From Agrocybe praecox (lineage: Eukaryota > Basidiomycota > Agaricomycetes > Agaricales > Agrocybaceae), in assembly GCA_964017145.1 (NCBI GenBank), contig OZ024852.1, positions 490,945 through 554,944 of the forward strand: a DNA stretch of 64,000 nucleotides, in the 5' to 3' direction. The notes below the pieces were generated by a model, which saw only the letters and a list, made by a program, of their open reading frames with translations, searched no databases and was not told where the DNA came from. This document shows, piece by piece, positions 24,717 to 35,688 of the stretch; the first letter of the stretch is position 1; each line of letters begins with the position of its first letter. A program made the position numbers and the translations under genes.

Positions 24717-25856
24717 GCAGGTTTGTGTTGGTCAGACAAAAACGACCCAAAGAAGGAGGCTTTGTAGATAAGGCTCCTTCGTATGAGGTCGAGCTGTCCG
24801 AGATACGGCTCTGTAGAACCGTAAAGTTTGCTTTGATAAAGCTTTCGAAAGATTCACGAAGAATTCGCTGTGATAAGCTCGAAGTGCAGGGCTGGAATTT
24901 GGTAGCGGTGAAGAGCAAATAGGACCTCGTCAAGGATGATAAGGAAAGATGGAACGTTTACAATCACGGCGGCGAAACGGTCCAGCGGTATGACGGGTTT
25001 AACTGACTCGCTCTGCTGACAAACGTGCACTTTCTATTTGGGTCAACCGGAACGGCTTTATCCCGGATATTTCTATATGTACTCCAGAAATCTTCGGGTT
25101 CCATACTTGCAATCTTGAAGTCGTTAACAGGGTTTGAACGTATGCAATTTGACCGCCAAGAGGAGATACAACCTTAACAGTAGCGAACAAGAGAACACAC
25201 GAATAGTATGCTTGTTCATATATTCATGACTGAATACTCTTGCGTACAAGTTGGTGGACATCAGTTTACACCATGAAAAATGGTAGATTAGCAAGGAAAG
25301 CGCAGTGCCTTCGAGAAGATGTGGATTCGTATGCATTCGGTATCCAGTCAATGTGTGTCTCGGACTCATTGGATGATACGATGACTATATCGGCTGGGGG
25401 CTGCAGATATGCCTTATTCGGGTGATTAAAGCATACATACCGATTTTGATGGGCTCATGATTCGTTCATAAGGACAGATAAAGTGCAGGATACGCACTTG
25501 AGTAGGCGATTGGGGAAGATGGCAATCGTTAGTAGTATATGATCTTTATTTGAGGCTTTAAGAATCTTGCTCTTTCCGGACAAAAGATACTTTTGGAGGA
25601 TGATTTCAAGCTAAGCGCGAGGGGAAAATGAGTCTTCAATATCGTTTGAAAACTTGGAAGAATCAAGACAAGTTCACGACTTCGCCTGCAAGTCGCGATG
25701 GCCACCCCACTGTGCTCCTCTGTTTGCTTTCTCGGGATTGCCCGAACAGGGAAGTTTTTCCACAAAAGGAAATAAAAAGAAAAACTTCGTCTTCACTCAA
25801 CTTCACCTCTCGATAAAAGCGAAATGGAGTACATTGACAGAAAAAAGGAGCAAAAT
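24717..25856. other. Intergenic, promoter side of the IBtk-like gene
   Basis: 1.1 kb without a supported gene. Several 60-115-codon ORFs occur on both strands; none has a domain or a splice pattern. Confidence 0.4.
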
Positions 25857-25857
25857 T

Positions 25858-25949
25858 GATTCGACCCAGGATTGAACTGAGGACCTTCTGTGACCGATTC
25901 ACTGTAGTGAATGTTAGACAGATGCGATAACCAACTACGCCATCGAACC
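25858..25949 (-). tRNA. tRNA-Val (AAC) with intron
   Basis: Minus-strand cloverleaf. The acceptor stem GGTTCGA pairs with TCGAATC; the D-arm region is GGCGTAGTTGGTTATCGC; the anticodon stem is TCTGT/ACAGA; the T arm is CTCAG-TTCAATC-CTGGG. The loop between the anticodon stems is 26 nt rather than 7. CTAACA is followed by about 19 extra bases, placed where eukaryotic tRNA introns lie, just 3' of the anticodon. The anticodon AAC reads GUU/GUC valine codons. The sequence closely resembles fungal tRNA-Val(AAC). The 3' CCA is not encoded, as expected for eukaryotes. Confidence 0.92.
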
Positions 25950-26277
25950 GCTGAAAGACTTCGTTGCGGTGGACATCGCAATGGGTCGCGCGTACAACAT
26001 GACATTGCACTCAAAAACTTGACGGCTCTGGCAATCTCAACTCATTCCAGGTCTGTTTGCCTATGAAGTTGACCGGAGGATTGGGTATTCTGCAAATAAC
26101 ATTATGTATACATAAACATAAACGCGTAAACGACGTAAATAGAGGGAGGAAATGGCATAAAGTATCTTATGACATACTGAGGCAAAACTGCAATGTCAAA
26201 TGGGATGTTTTCAGAGGCCTCTAAATAAAATGCGAATATCGACAAAAGACGCCGAAGACAAGTAACTTGGGGAGGGA

Positions 26278-28237
26278 TTAAACATCCCCAGTAAACTTCA
26301 ATACAGCCATAATCATGCCGCCTGCAATAGCGAAGATCAGCACGAATGCGCCAGATACGTAAAGCATCAGTTCCGAGTTGCCAATTTCCCTGGCTTTCTG
26401 TTGTTCCGAATTTGCGCCGTTGCTGTTGGCGAGTAAACCGTTCTTTATGTCTTCGATACGTTTCTTCTGTGCAAGCTGAGCATCCACATTCTGTTCGCGT
26501 GTGACAACGCCGGTGCGAGCGTCTAGTGGATCGAATGACTGTTTGCCTGTCTCGGTGTTATATTGAATAAACGAAGGGTAATTGTGCTCGTTCCATTGCT
26601 CGATCTATGATAAGAAAAAATCGGTTTTGGTATAAAGAAAATTAATATTTAGTGGTCGTACCTTTCCGCAAGCAATGGAGATCTTGAGGAAATTGGGATC
26701 TGAAGGAACAGCTCTGGCGTGGATTTTACGAGCGAACTCTCGGAAAATGAGTCCAACTTCTCTGGGATTTGTTGACCGCATAATAAGCTAACAGCATCAT
26801 GGTCAACAAAAATCATATATTAACACGAAGTAAAGTGACTTACTCGTGCAGCCTCGGCTTTCCGGATTTTGATATTACGTTGGAACATTTCGGTGTTCAT
26901 GAAACATAGCTCCAAAGTCGCAATAGCCATGGTGGCTGGAATAGCGCAAAAGTTAAAGACACTTTGATTCCTCAGTAACCGTAGGTAGTCGAGGGCATCG
27001 ACACAATGTCGTAGTGCGTCCAGAATCATTCCACTCTGAACATGGGTCGCCCGTCTGATGGTATCTGGGTCGGTTGCGTATATATCCTTCATTTCCGTAA
27101 ACCCTCCGTATTGTTCAGCTCCCCAGATTTCCCGAGGCCAGAAATACCGATGGTCATCGACATCTTCCCTGAAATCGCGAATAATGTTTGTTTTCTGTAA
27201 AAGCAGACCCATCGAGTTGCTGAGTTCGAGTTGGTCGCCTAGGAAAGCACCCTCCTTCCCTGAAGCTGAAAATATCCGTGATAAACCTTCCCCAACCAAG
27301 CCGGCGACATAATGGCAATACAAGTCGTACTCGGCTATTTTCTCTAAATAAATCGAGCCTGTGGTGGCGGCTTTGTGTGCGTAGTCAGCCATTCCTGTCT
27401 CCATTTTGAGGGCAATATCCATAATGATATTTTTGTAGCTAAATGCAAAATTTGTAAGACACGCCTTTATATCAATTGGTTGTAGATAAATACCTTGGAT
27501 CTAGTCGGTTGACCTCGTCGACTACGGTGTCATATTCGACTAGTAATTGCCGGTCTTTTTCTTTAGGGCCACAGCCATCAAAGCTCCACCCCGGCGTTAC
27601 GGTGTGTATATGGAAGGACCGCAGAATAGGTTGCTTCACGTCGTCAGGTATAGTCATGTCATCCTCGATGGTATCAAGGCCGCGCAGCACAAGATAGAAT
27701 AAGGCGATCTGTGTGAGGATAAACATTGTCAGAGAGGTTCAAAGATATTTTATTAAAAATAAGAAAAAACGATGAATAAAAGGCCCCAACCAACACCATG
27801 TGGTTGTCTGGTGTCTGACGCAACGAAATCCCATCATAGGAGTAATGGAATACGTGTCGTACAAAACCCGACAGAATCGACACGACAGAGTGCTTTAGAC
27901 GACTCTAATCTTCCCTTTATCTTGAAGGAAAATAAAATGCGTATATGCCTCTTATACAGAAGTCCCTCGGGCAAAATAAGCATGGGCAATAGACGCATCT
28001 ACTCACCGTTCTCGCCAAATCACCCTCCAGCTCCTTAATAACCGCTGAGAAACTTCTGCTCGTCATGTCGAGGAATTCCCAACACCTCCTCATTGATTGT
28101 CTATCCCATCCTGATGTGGGATGCTCCTGAATTGCGGCAATGTCGCGCTTTTGCTCGTGGTACAAATAAAATTGTAGTAGCGTCCTGAATTCCAGAGGAT
28201 GTGTCAGGAGAAGAGCAAGCCAGTTAACCGCGCCCAT
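26278..28237 (-). CDS. ERG9: Squalene synthase (farnesyl-diphosphate farnesyltransferase)
   Basis: Joins two farnesyl diphosphates into squalene with NADPH, the first committed step of ergosterol synthesis, on the ER membrane. The start is the ATG at 28237 (MGAVNWLALLLTHPLEF). Diagnostic blocks, in order: SFSAVIKELEGDLARTV; FYLVLRGLDTIEDDMTI with the first Asp-rich Mg site; YCHYVAGLVGEGLS; LLLQKTNIIRDFREDVDD with the second Asp-rich site; then YFWPREIW. The C-terminus carries one transmembrane helix (LMLYVSGAFVLIFAIAGGMI) that anchors it to the ER, ending GDV at 26278. Around 480-500 residues in several exons. A small ORF diverges from it at 28518, and the shared promoter holds an SRE-like site. 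Confidence 0.96.
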
Positions 28238-28342
28238 TGTTGTTGTCGTCGTCAAGAATGTTGTGAGGGTGAGAAATTAGGAGGAGGAGTGTGTAATTTA
28301 AAAAAGTTCCTCGTACGATAAGTTTTGTAAATTGTCACCGAT

Positions 28343-28352
28343 GTCACCCCAC
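28343..28352 (+). promoter_or_regulatory. Sterol regulatory element-like site upstream of ERG9
   Basis: GTCACCCCAC matches nine of ten bases of the classic SREBP site ATCACCCCAC. It lies about 105 bp upstream of the ERG9 ATG. Basidiomycete Sre1 is known to control ergosterol genes. Binding here is inferred. Confidence 0.45.
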
Positions 28353-28517
28353 ATTTGGCCGCTGGCGTTTTAAAATAAAAATTCTATATATGGAAACCAT
28401 TCTTTCCGGGCCGACCGCATGGTAGGACCTCTGGTACATAATGATTTTCCCACCATATCAATGGTAGGGAGTCGTGAGGGTCGATTGCAATTTTACATTT
28501 CCTTACGACCGTCAACG

Positions 28518-28742
28518 ATGGACGCACCTCTGTCCTCTCCATCTCGTATAAAACCAGTTTCAGCTTCCCTGATCAACTCAAAAGAGGCACAAAAACGTCT
28601 CGATGGCTTTTTGGAAGATTTCAAAGCCAGAAGCACCTCGGCACAGGGTGGTAACACGGCCGTCACCGTTCAGCTACAAAAACTGGCAAACGCCCTGAAG
28701 GAAGAGCGCAAAAAGAAGAGAAAAGATAAGGAAAATCATTGA
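28518..28742 (+). CDS. Small charged conserved-looking protein, unknown function
   Basis: A 74-residue single-exon ORF. I prefer the ATG at 28518 (MDAPLSSPSRIKPVSASL) over the upstream in-frame ATG at 28419, because the extra 33 residues look like untranslated leader. The middle is predicted helical (SKEAQKRLDGFLEDFKA), followed by a second helix (VTVQLQKLANALKEERKKK) and a very basic end (KRKDKENH) that could serve as a nuclear signal. No family recognised. It is divergent from ERG9 with 280 bp between the ATGs. Confidence 0.6.
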   Translation: MDAPLSSPSRIKPVSASLINSKEAQKRLDGFLEDFKARSTSAQGGNTAVTVQLQKLANALKEERKKKRKDKENH

Positions 28743-29700
28743 CAAAGTCCCATGATGTCAGTAGATGTCAGTATTCCGTTGAGTTTAGATTCCAACAAGT
28801 TGTGTACCTAGGTCTTACAATCAACCATCGCGACCGCAGTCTTACTGCAACACAACTATGATAGTGTTCTTCAATTTCGACCTCTAGAGTCTGGGCAGAG
28901 CAGACTTTGACAGTAACAAGTCTTTGCAGGCTGTTCAACAGACAACATGACGCTTTCCATAGCTTTCCATCAGTTTTATCTGATGGGCACATAACGACCA
29001 CGAATAAAGTGGACCTCCTGTAACTTTGTCGCCGGCGCCTCCAAACCCTCAGAGTTTAGAGGCGTGCTCAATTGGAACCTCTTTGCCACTACCGACGCAG
29101 TCCTTCAACGCCCACGCAGTCCCGTGAGAAGTTACCGTCTTCAACGTTTTTGGCAGAAGCTCTCCAGCTCAGTTGCATTGAGATACCTAGGTGGTGTAAC
29201 CAGCCATCGCATCTTCGATTTTGCTGGAACACAATTGTACTGTTGTGGTCCTCTTCAAAATACTGGCATGCTGTACAGCAGACAACGTCAGACCTGAATT
29301 CAGACCTGAATTCATGATGTTTCTTTTGATAGAGGCATGACGACCAATACTTAGATGAGATTTTCTCTCATTTCCATTGACGATACCCTTTCTTCCCAGC
29401 AAAGTCCAAGGGAGGGCACTGGACACTACACGTTCTGCCCATGCTGGTCTTTGCAATTTTGATAAACTACTGACGCTGTCTGTCTTCATGGACTAGCGTT
29501 CCCAGAAATCTCTCAACTTCGTGGGGATGTACTGCGACCTTGTCTTCCTTATCCAGCGACAGGCTCACCTACATTGAGATCTATTCTCCGATTCTTGTTT
29601 TTACACTTGTGCTACCGTCTCTACTCCCCAATGGAGTCTACCTCTCTATAGCATAAAGGAAGAGCATCGCTGAAAGTTCGTCCATTTTCTTCTCTGGCCT
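28743..29700. other. Intergenic, possible degenerate sequence
   Basis: No supported gene. Contains a perfect tandem duplication of a 12-bp unit (29289-29312). Overlapping ORFs at 29064-29317 lack features. Confidence 0.4.
29289..29312. repeat. Two-copy 12-bp tandem repeat
   Basis: The unit CAGACCTGAATT occurs twice head to tail, and each copy spans an EcoRI-type GAATTC. Too short to type; possibly slippage. Confidence 0.7.
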
Positions 29701-30246
29701 ATGTTCAAGTTAACTCGTTGCCAGTCGCTCTCGCCTTTGCGTTTGCGAGAACAATTGATCCTCATCGTTCCCGTATCTTCTGTCATTGTCACATTGTCTA
29801 CATTCATACTGTCCCTACTCAGTTGTTCAAAAGTCGTCCTCTCCTTAATTGCGCTCTCTGCAGCGATAACCCTCATTTACCACACTATCCAAGGAGGAAC
29901 GCTGCAGCGACACGATTTGCGTACAAGGCAATATTCAAACATCGTCTATGGCGGTGCCTTTCTGGCCTTCATGTGGTTTTTATGCTTTACAATTTCTCTG
30001 CGTTCGGCTCTTGAAGCATCGATGTGTGACGGAGCTATACAGATCAGTAACGAGCAAATCCAACGCGCAATTCCGTGTTGTGCGTGGATGGAGTTCCTCC
30101 TATTTATCGTACACATACGACTCTATCTTTCACTCAAAGACCGCAGCAATCCGGGGATTGTGCATCTAGATGGAGTCTGTTCATCTATCGTTAGTATGTT
30201 TCGTTTGCTTTTCAAACCGCTTACTCATCATCATACCGGATTTTGA
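29701..30246 (+). CDS. Four-helix membrane protein, unknown function
   Basis: A single-exon ORF of 181 residues. Four hydrophobic segments are visible at about residues 19-41, 45-64, 79-100 and 124-144 (for example IVPVSSVIVTLSTFILSLL and GGAFLAFMWFLCFTISL). A short basic N-terminus precedes the first and a basic tail follows the last. The layout resembles the small four-helix MARVEL-like proteins common in agaricomycetes, but no diagnostic motif was seen, so that is only a suggestion. No neighbour hints at function. ORF length and hydrophobic periodicity support a real gene. Confidence 0.6.
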   Translation: MFKLTRCQSLSPLRLREQLILIVPVSSVIVTLSTFILSLLSCSKVVLSLIALSAAITLIYHTIQGGTLQRHDLRTRQYSNIVYGGAFLAFMWFLCFTISLRSALEASMCDGAIQISNEQIQRAIPCCAWMEFLLFIVHIRLYLSLKDRSNPGIVHLDGVCSSIVSMFRLLFKPLTHHHTGF

Positions 30247-30858
30247 ACCAGTCAGCGGATGGGGTGACTAACCAAGTCCAGAACTCCACAAACGTTATAC
30301 AGTTCCCTCCGCGTACGAAATGCACTCTGTTCAACAAGAATCTTAATGAACCTCATTGGATGTACCTGACTTCCCTGGAATCGAGAGGCCCCGAATACCC
30401 TGACTTCGTAACTATTTCTTCGTCCCGCAAGAGTGACGATTCTAGCTATCCATTATGGCGCTAAAGAATATATCTGTGTAAACCCTTATATCATACCAAG
30501 TAGCGATAGAGACTGTATAATAAGGAACCAATAATATCTTTACAACACGCCCTATGTACGTCTATAGTGTACGAGGATTCTGGTACTAGATATAAATAAA
30601 ACTACGTACTAAAATAACTAAAATATAATTACAGTTCACTTTCTAAACGTTACGTTGCTACTATTACTCACGATCCAGTTGTAGATCCCCTGCTGCGCCG
30701 CCACACATAATGATTTGGACTCGGATTAATTGCATCACTATGCCGAACTGAGATCTCGTACACTTGTGTACCAGACCTGGTTTGATCGTCCCCCGGAAAG
30801 TGGCGGTGTCGCAACCGATGGAACCATCACTGACTGCTGCGTACTTGTAGTAAGCGTA
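30247..30858. other. Intergenic between convergent genes
   Basis: A 73-codon ORF directly downstream (30243-30464) overlaps the membrane-protein stop and shows no features. The rest is AT-rich with nothing recognised. Confidence 0.4.
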
Positions 30859-31606
30859 TCAGTCTATATTCCTTCCGCTGAGGAAGAGCACGGTAGCCAG
30901 CACCGATGGCTCAAAAAATCCGCTGTTGAAAGCATCGATGGTAAGCTGCAAAGTGACCGTTGATGTCGAAGTATTTCGTGTGATCCGGGCAATTTCTCCA
31001 GATTTCGATGCATCGTCACTGTGTAACTATGGGTTGATGCAGATCAAAAAAGCACGGCCATATCAGGATTGTCGTTTCGCTTAGATTAAGGTAATTTAAG
31101 GAACTTGACACTTACGCAGATCGCGTTGCCGCGCGGGATCCAAGCATGTTCTCTTCCGCCAATCGTCACTATTCGTCGTCTGGAATCATTCAAAGTTTAT
31201 GAGTAAATTGGAGGAGGTATACCGAAACACATATGAAACTGCTTTACCTGGCGTCACTGGACAACCTAGCCCACTGAGCAGCTCGCTGTTTCTTTATTGT
31301 TCCATGTGCATACACAGTCGTATTTGCGGTCTGCCACTCGATGGTACCGTACACTTCACCACTTCTTCTTGATATAGTGGTGGTGTTTGCCTTGGTGCTG
31401 ATGTAAAGATAGGTTAAATTGTTGGTCCCGTTAATGCTGCAGTTGAAAATGTTTGAGTTGGGCATGGCGAAGTTAAAAACCATCGAATATGGGATATATG
31501 CCAAAGTTGGCAGTGCACCATATGTGGGTCCTTGAGATCCTAGAGTCCACGAAGAGCTTTGAGAACCTTGGCTGTTTTGGTCCCAAGAATTGACGAATGG
31601 ATTCAT
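30859..31606 (-). CDS. DUF6593-like domain protein
   Basis: Basidiomycete-restricted protein of unknown function, reminiscent of the DUF6593 family. Three exons (31248-31606, 31116-31179, 30859-31026) join in phase to 196 residues. The N-terminus is Ser/Gln-rich. The middle has alternating strand-like segments (NNLTYLYISTKANTTTISRR, then GEVYGTIEWQTANTTVYAHG). Exon 2 reads RIVTIGGREHAWIPRGN, a basic turn with a Trp/Arg motif usual in this family. Exon 3 ends in a hydrophobic EPSVLATVLFLSGRNID. Other acceptors for intron 2 give an immediate stop, which fixes the splice at CCATAG. A TATA box lies about 70 bp upstream. The family call rests on pattern memory. Confidence 0.75.
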
Positions 31607-31674
31607 GCTGAAGGTGTAATGAGCAAATAAACTGAGCCTGAGATGTTGATACTCTCCAGTGGATATACCATCCT

Positions 31675-31687
31675 CTTTATATATAAA
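31675..31687 (-). promoter_or_regulatory. TATA box of the DUF6593-like gene
   Basis: An extended TATATATAAAG-type stretch on the minus strand about 70-80 bp upstream of the ATG at 31606. Motif and distance only. Confidence 0.5.
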
Positions 31688-34316
31688 AACTCTTCAAAAG
31701 CTTTCATTTGAAGTGACTCTGACCGCGTCAGCGCTATAGTGATACGTAAGAAATCTCACCTCTACGCAGTATTTTCGGTACAAGCGCTGGATATTGAGCT
31801 CGGAAGAGAACTCGCAACATGTTTGAATGACTCTGGCAATCTGTAATTTTGAAGAGATTTGTGATCATAGCCCGTTGACCTACAAGCTCATGCAATCATT
31901 AGTGATCGCAGCATAGCCAAGCCCATACATAGTTCGACGTCGTTCGAATATCTCGATTAGAACGATATTATCTGACAAAGATGCCGTGACTCGTGCCTCC
32001 ATAACTCACCTTCCGTCTGTGTAAGGCATAGGGTCGAGTAACACAGCGCTCCGGCGAAAGGCCTTCCTGAGAACCTTAAGAGGTTTTCCAAACGGACCCA
32101 ACTTGAATGCCGCCGTTGTCGCGACGCGCTAATTTTAGATGGACTTCAAACATATGGTTAGGTACGATAATACCGCTTACTTACTCGTGTATCCACTGAA
32201 AACCAGACGTATCAGCAGGTATCAGCTCGTAGGTCTTCACGGGTAAGTTCAATGCAATGCCCTTACGACTTCAGCGTAGCCGGTAGCCCAGCATTGACAA
32301 CTTCCAAACAAGTGGGAAATTTTTCCAAATGGGGCTTTACGGGCAACTCGATGATCATAAATAGGACTTAGAACTTTTTCTGAAGATTAGATGTTTCGCG
32401 GGTGCATGAGTCGTGGAAGTACTCTCCTAAAAGAACCAGCCCAAAAACCCCACAAATATAGTAGTGCCCGAGAATATAATGGTATGCTAGGCATTCTTAC
32501 GCCGATATTTGACTAAAAATTCCGAAAAAGGTGTAAGATGACATATCAACAATCGTGCATCTGGGACAAGAGTGAGAGGAACTGGACGTGATTTATTCTC
32601 TTTCATATCGCGGATTTGGTCGTAGAATTTGTCTGAAAAGTTTGTTCTGGGGCTACCAATGATCTATTTCTTCTAGTTACTGGATAAAAAAAGAGGGGTG
32701 TACTATGTAGACAGATCCATATGCGTAAGTTGGCGAGTAATCTGACGCCCAACCTGATGTTCTGTCTCGTGTCGAAAAGAGACGATTTGACGTGAGTATT
32801 AATAACCTTACGTTCAAGTATTCCGGAGGCTTAATTTAACCGTTCATTTGAGTTCAGAAAACACTGTACTGTGACTTACAAAGCAAAAGGGCTCAGAGGA
32901 GCCATGAACGACTGCGCACATTATTAGAAGCTTTTTGGTTATAATCAGCTAGTAATCCGCTCCGTAATTTACTTATGCCGCCGATCCACGCACACTCCGG
33001 AACAGTATGTATTTCTCATCATTTGCGACCTTATCAAGAGTAGTTGAGAGCGCCCCTCGAGTGCACAAATAACGCCAGATAAAGCGTTCCATTCTAGAGG
33101 AAGCAGTTTATTCGACTATTCCCGAGTCAAAAATCAACCAAGAATACGTAAAATCAATAGAAAACGTATCACTAGAACTGTATTGACTCGCAGAATAGTG
33201 GTCAGCACCAGCTGTGTGGAATAATCCGAAGGTCTGCTTGGGGAAATCGAAATTTAAAATGCTCCAATATCCTCATCGATAATGTGCTCGGTTACCCATA
33301 ATCAAGTCAGAAAAGTTAGGTATCTTAATATACTAATGTTTGGCAGACTTTTCTTCGATCCATATGTCGCTCGATTATAATAAAAACGTTCTTTTACTTT
33401 GCACAACGCCAATCTATGTCCAAATTTAAATATTTGCGTTTCATCCGGGGATTTAGCTCTTAAATGTAAAAAGAGATAAAAATAATGTGTACAAGTATCC
33501 TGTCAATAAACATCTCAAGCGCAACTTCAAGATTGACGGGCTTCTGGAAATAGAAAACAAATTCGGAGCGTGATTTGTGCTTATTTCTGGATTCATGGAG
33601 GAGAGACCGAGCTCCTGGGGCAGTTCCCGGCTGCTATAAGGAACATTTCCATTCGTGGCTCTACAATCTGATCCCATAGAATAAACCATGCGGTCTAAAT
33701 ATTCAACAAGCCTGGAGAAATATATAGAATTCAGGTAGTCGGGAGCTAAAGGACGCAATCCATCGGCCAGCATTTACAAACACGTTCATTCAATAGAGTC
33801 TGAAGGAATAATTAAAAATAAATACCAGCGTTGCTTCCAATTAGGATCCAAAATCAACAGCAGTGATGATGTCCTTCCTAGTATCAAACTCCGCTGCAAA
33901 TTGTAGACTCAGACCGGAACCGCGGTCAGCCGAGAGGAGATACCAGCGCTCGAGAATTAAAATTCGAAGAGGTTACCCCCAAGACTGAAGAAAAAACATT
34001 ATCTTCCATAGGTGGATTCTGATCTTAGCATCCCCATCGCCTCATCCTTCAAGAAAGCCAAACTCGAACTCGACTCTTCCAGCAGACTTTTGGACTGATA
34101 ATCCTCCGTATTTAATGATGATCTGCGGAAAGGTTCCGACTCTCCTGGCTACAATGGTTCACGCTGTTTGAGTCCGAGCTGCTTTGCAGTCATTGGAAAA
34201 GACGGATAACCGAATTCAGCGTTGCAACAGCTCATGATTATTGATAGTTTGGACACTTGGGATACGTATTTCTGTGTGCGCCGGGAGAAAAACGCTCCGG
34301 CAATGTAACTTTCAGA
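31688..34316. other. Long AT-rich intergenic region
   Basis: 2.6 kb without a supported gene. A 106-codon minus-strand ORF (33453-33773, starting MLADGLRPLAPDYLNSIYF) is the longest frame, but it has no recognisable domain and I do not call it. No repeats with clear arms were seen. Confidence 0.45.
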
Positions 34317-34390
34317 GGCCGACTAGCTCAGCTGGTTAGAGCGTCGTGCTAATAACGCGAAGGTCTTGGGTTCGATCCCCACGTTGGCCA
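34317..34390 (+). tRNA. tRNA-Ile (AAT), copy 1
   Basis: A 74-nt cloverleaf without intron. The acceptor GGCCGAC pairs with GTTGGCC and the discriminator is A. The D arm is GCTCAGCTGGTTAGAGC, the anticodon loop CTAATAA, and the T arm TTGGG-TTCGATC-CCCAC. A T-run terminator follows within about 10 bp. Identical in sequence to the copies at 38475 and 40091. Confidence 0.96.
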
Positions 34391-34684
34391 TGTCTCCTTT
34401 TTTCTCTATTCAACTCAGGATCGCCATAGAACATCCAAGAATAATGTAGCATTTTTGGATGAATTTTTATAACAAAATATTATACTGAGATGACCTGATG
34501 AGATCAACCAATGAAGTGCCATGAATAACCTTCTCTAGCCCTAACTTTTGATTCCATTATGACGATGACCTACCCGACTCGTGTGAAATCTAAAATAGAG
34601 ATTCCGTTACACTTTGTCTTACTCGCGACATTGATTTCGACTGTCGACGACGACGACATACTTATCAACGACGAACTCATTGTG

Positions 34685-35688
34685 ATGCTACTGAAGTCAT
34701 CTGTGCCTTCCTTCTCTGTTCCGAAACTGTGTTCATCCTCCAAAGCCCGACGTTATCTGCGTGCCTATGCGACTGACGCACAGGATTCGGTCAAGGTCCC
34801 CACGAATCCGTATCCTTACCCAAAATACAGCAGGCCGACGCCGTACCAAATATTCCATCTGCAAAGCGGTGCGACGCAAGCAGAAATCAAGTCGCGGTGT
34901 AAGTCTCACAAATCATAAATCGACCAGTGCATGCTCGATAACTTCACGATAATAATCGGGTGTATGTTCTGGTTCATACGCATACATAGATTACGAGCTG
35001 GTGAAATTGCACCATCCAGACTCGCACCATGCTTTGCCTCTCGAGTCGGAGCTCGCTCATACGCGGTTCCAGTCGATACAGGCTGCGTATGATTTCTTGC
35101 GCGGAAAGACGGTGTCGCCGCATGTGAATGCACGACCGGCGCAATCCTCGAGCAAGTTTGATCCGTATGTGCACGAGATGGCGAGGAGACGACGGGCGTA
35201 TTATTCTCGACATGGAGACCCTTTTGAGGATGACAAAACCAATTGGAAGGACAAATTCGACGGTAGGACTATTTGGCACGAGGACGGGTGGCGGGAGAGA
35301 CTTGTTTTTAGTCTTGGAGTTGTGGTGAGTAATCCAATTAGATGTTTTTCTTAGTGGTACTTGACGTTCTTTTTTATATGTATAGGCACTTGTTGCGGGC
35401 TTGTTTCCTTCCATGCCTTCTACTCTTGTTAATACGTTCTTGCAGTCTTCGTCGGTTCCTCATACTAGTATGACTCTTCAACCTCAGGCGAAGTCTCCCA
35501 GTTCATATAGCATCCCATTTACTGATCCAGATAAAGCCCATCGGGAGGCGGTCTCTGCGCTCGTTCAGGTACGACATGAGCGCGAGGAGTATGGGGAAGA
35601 AAGGAGAGAAGGTGTCAGAAAACGGGTCAAGGAGATGCATGCCTCCCGCGAAAAGGTCGACGAGCAACCACCAATACCGAAGTCATGA
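34685..35688 (+). CDS. Mitochondrial J-domain (DnaJ-like) protein
   Basis: J-protein expected to stimulate the ATPase of an Hsp70, probably in mitochondria. Three exons (34685-34898, 34990-35324, 35386-35688) give 283 residues. The ATG at 34685 gives a typical presequence (MLLKSSVPSFSVPKLCSSSK, then RRYLRAYAT). An in-frame ATG at 34559 would add a poor N-terminus. The J domain runs from about residue 48 (TPYQIFHLQSGATQAEIKSR) through YYELVKLHHPDSH with the essential HPD, to RFQSIQAAYDFLRG. Glycine-rich and zinc-finger parts are absent, so it is a type III J-protein. After a basic stretch (ARRRRAYYSRHGDPFED) comes a hydrophobic segment (VFSLGVVALVAGLFPSM) that may be an inner-membrane anchor, then a charged C-terminal helix. 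Confidence 0.88.

Noticed and set aside
28743..29700. Possible decayed transposon or gene
   Set aside because: No terminal repeats, no coding homology, only a 12-bp duplication.
33453..33773. 106-codon minus-strand ORF MLADGLRPLAPDYLNS
   Set aside because: No domain, no splice partner, AT-rich surroundings.
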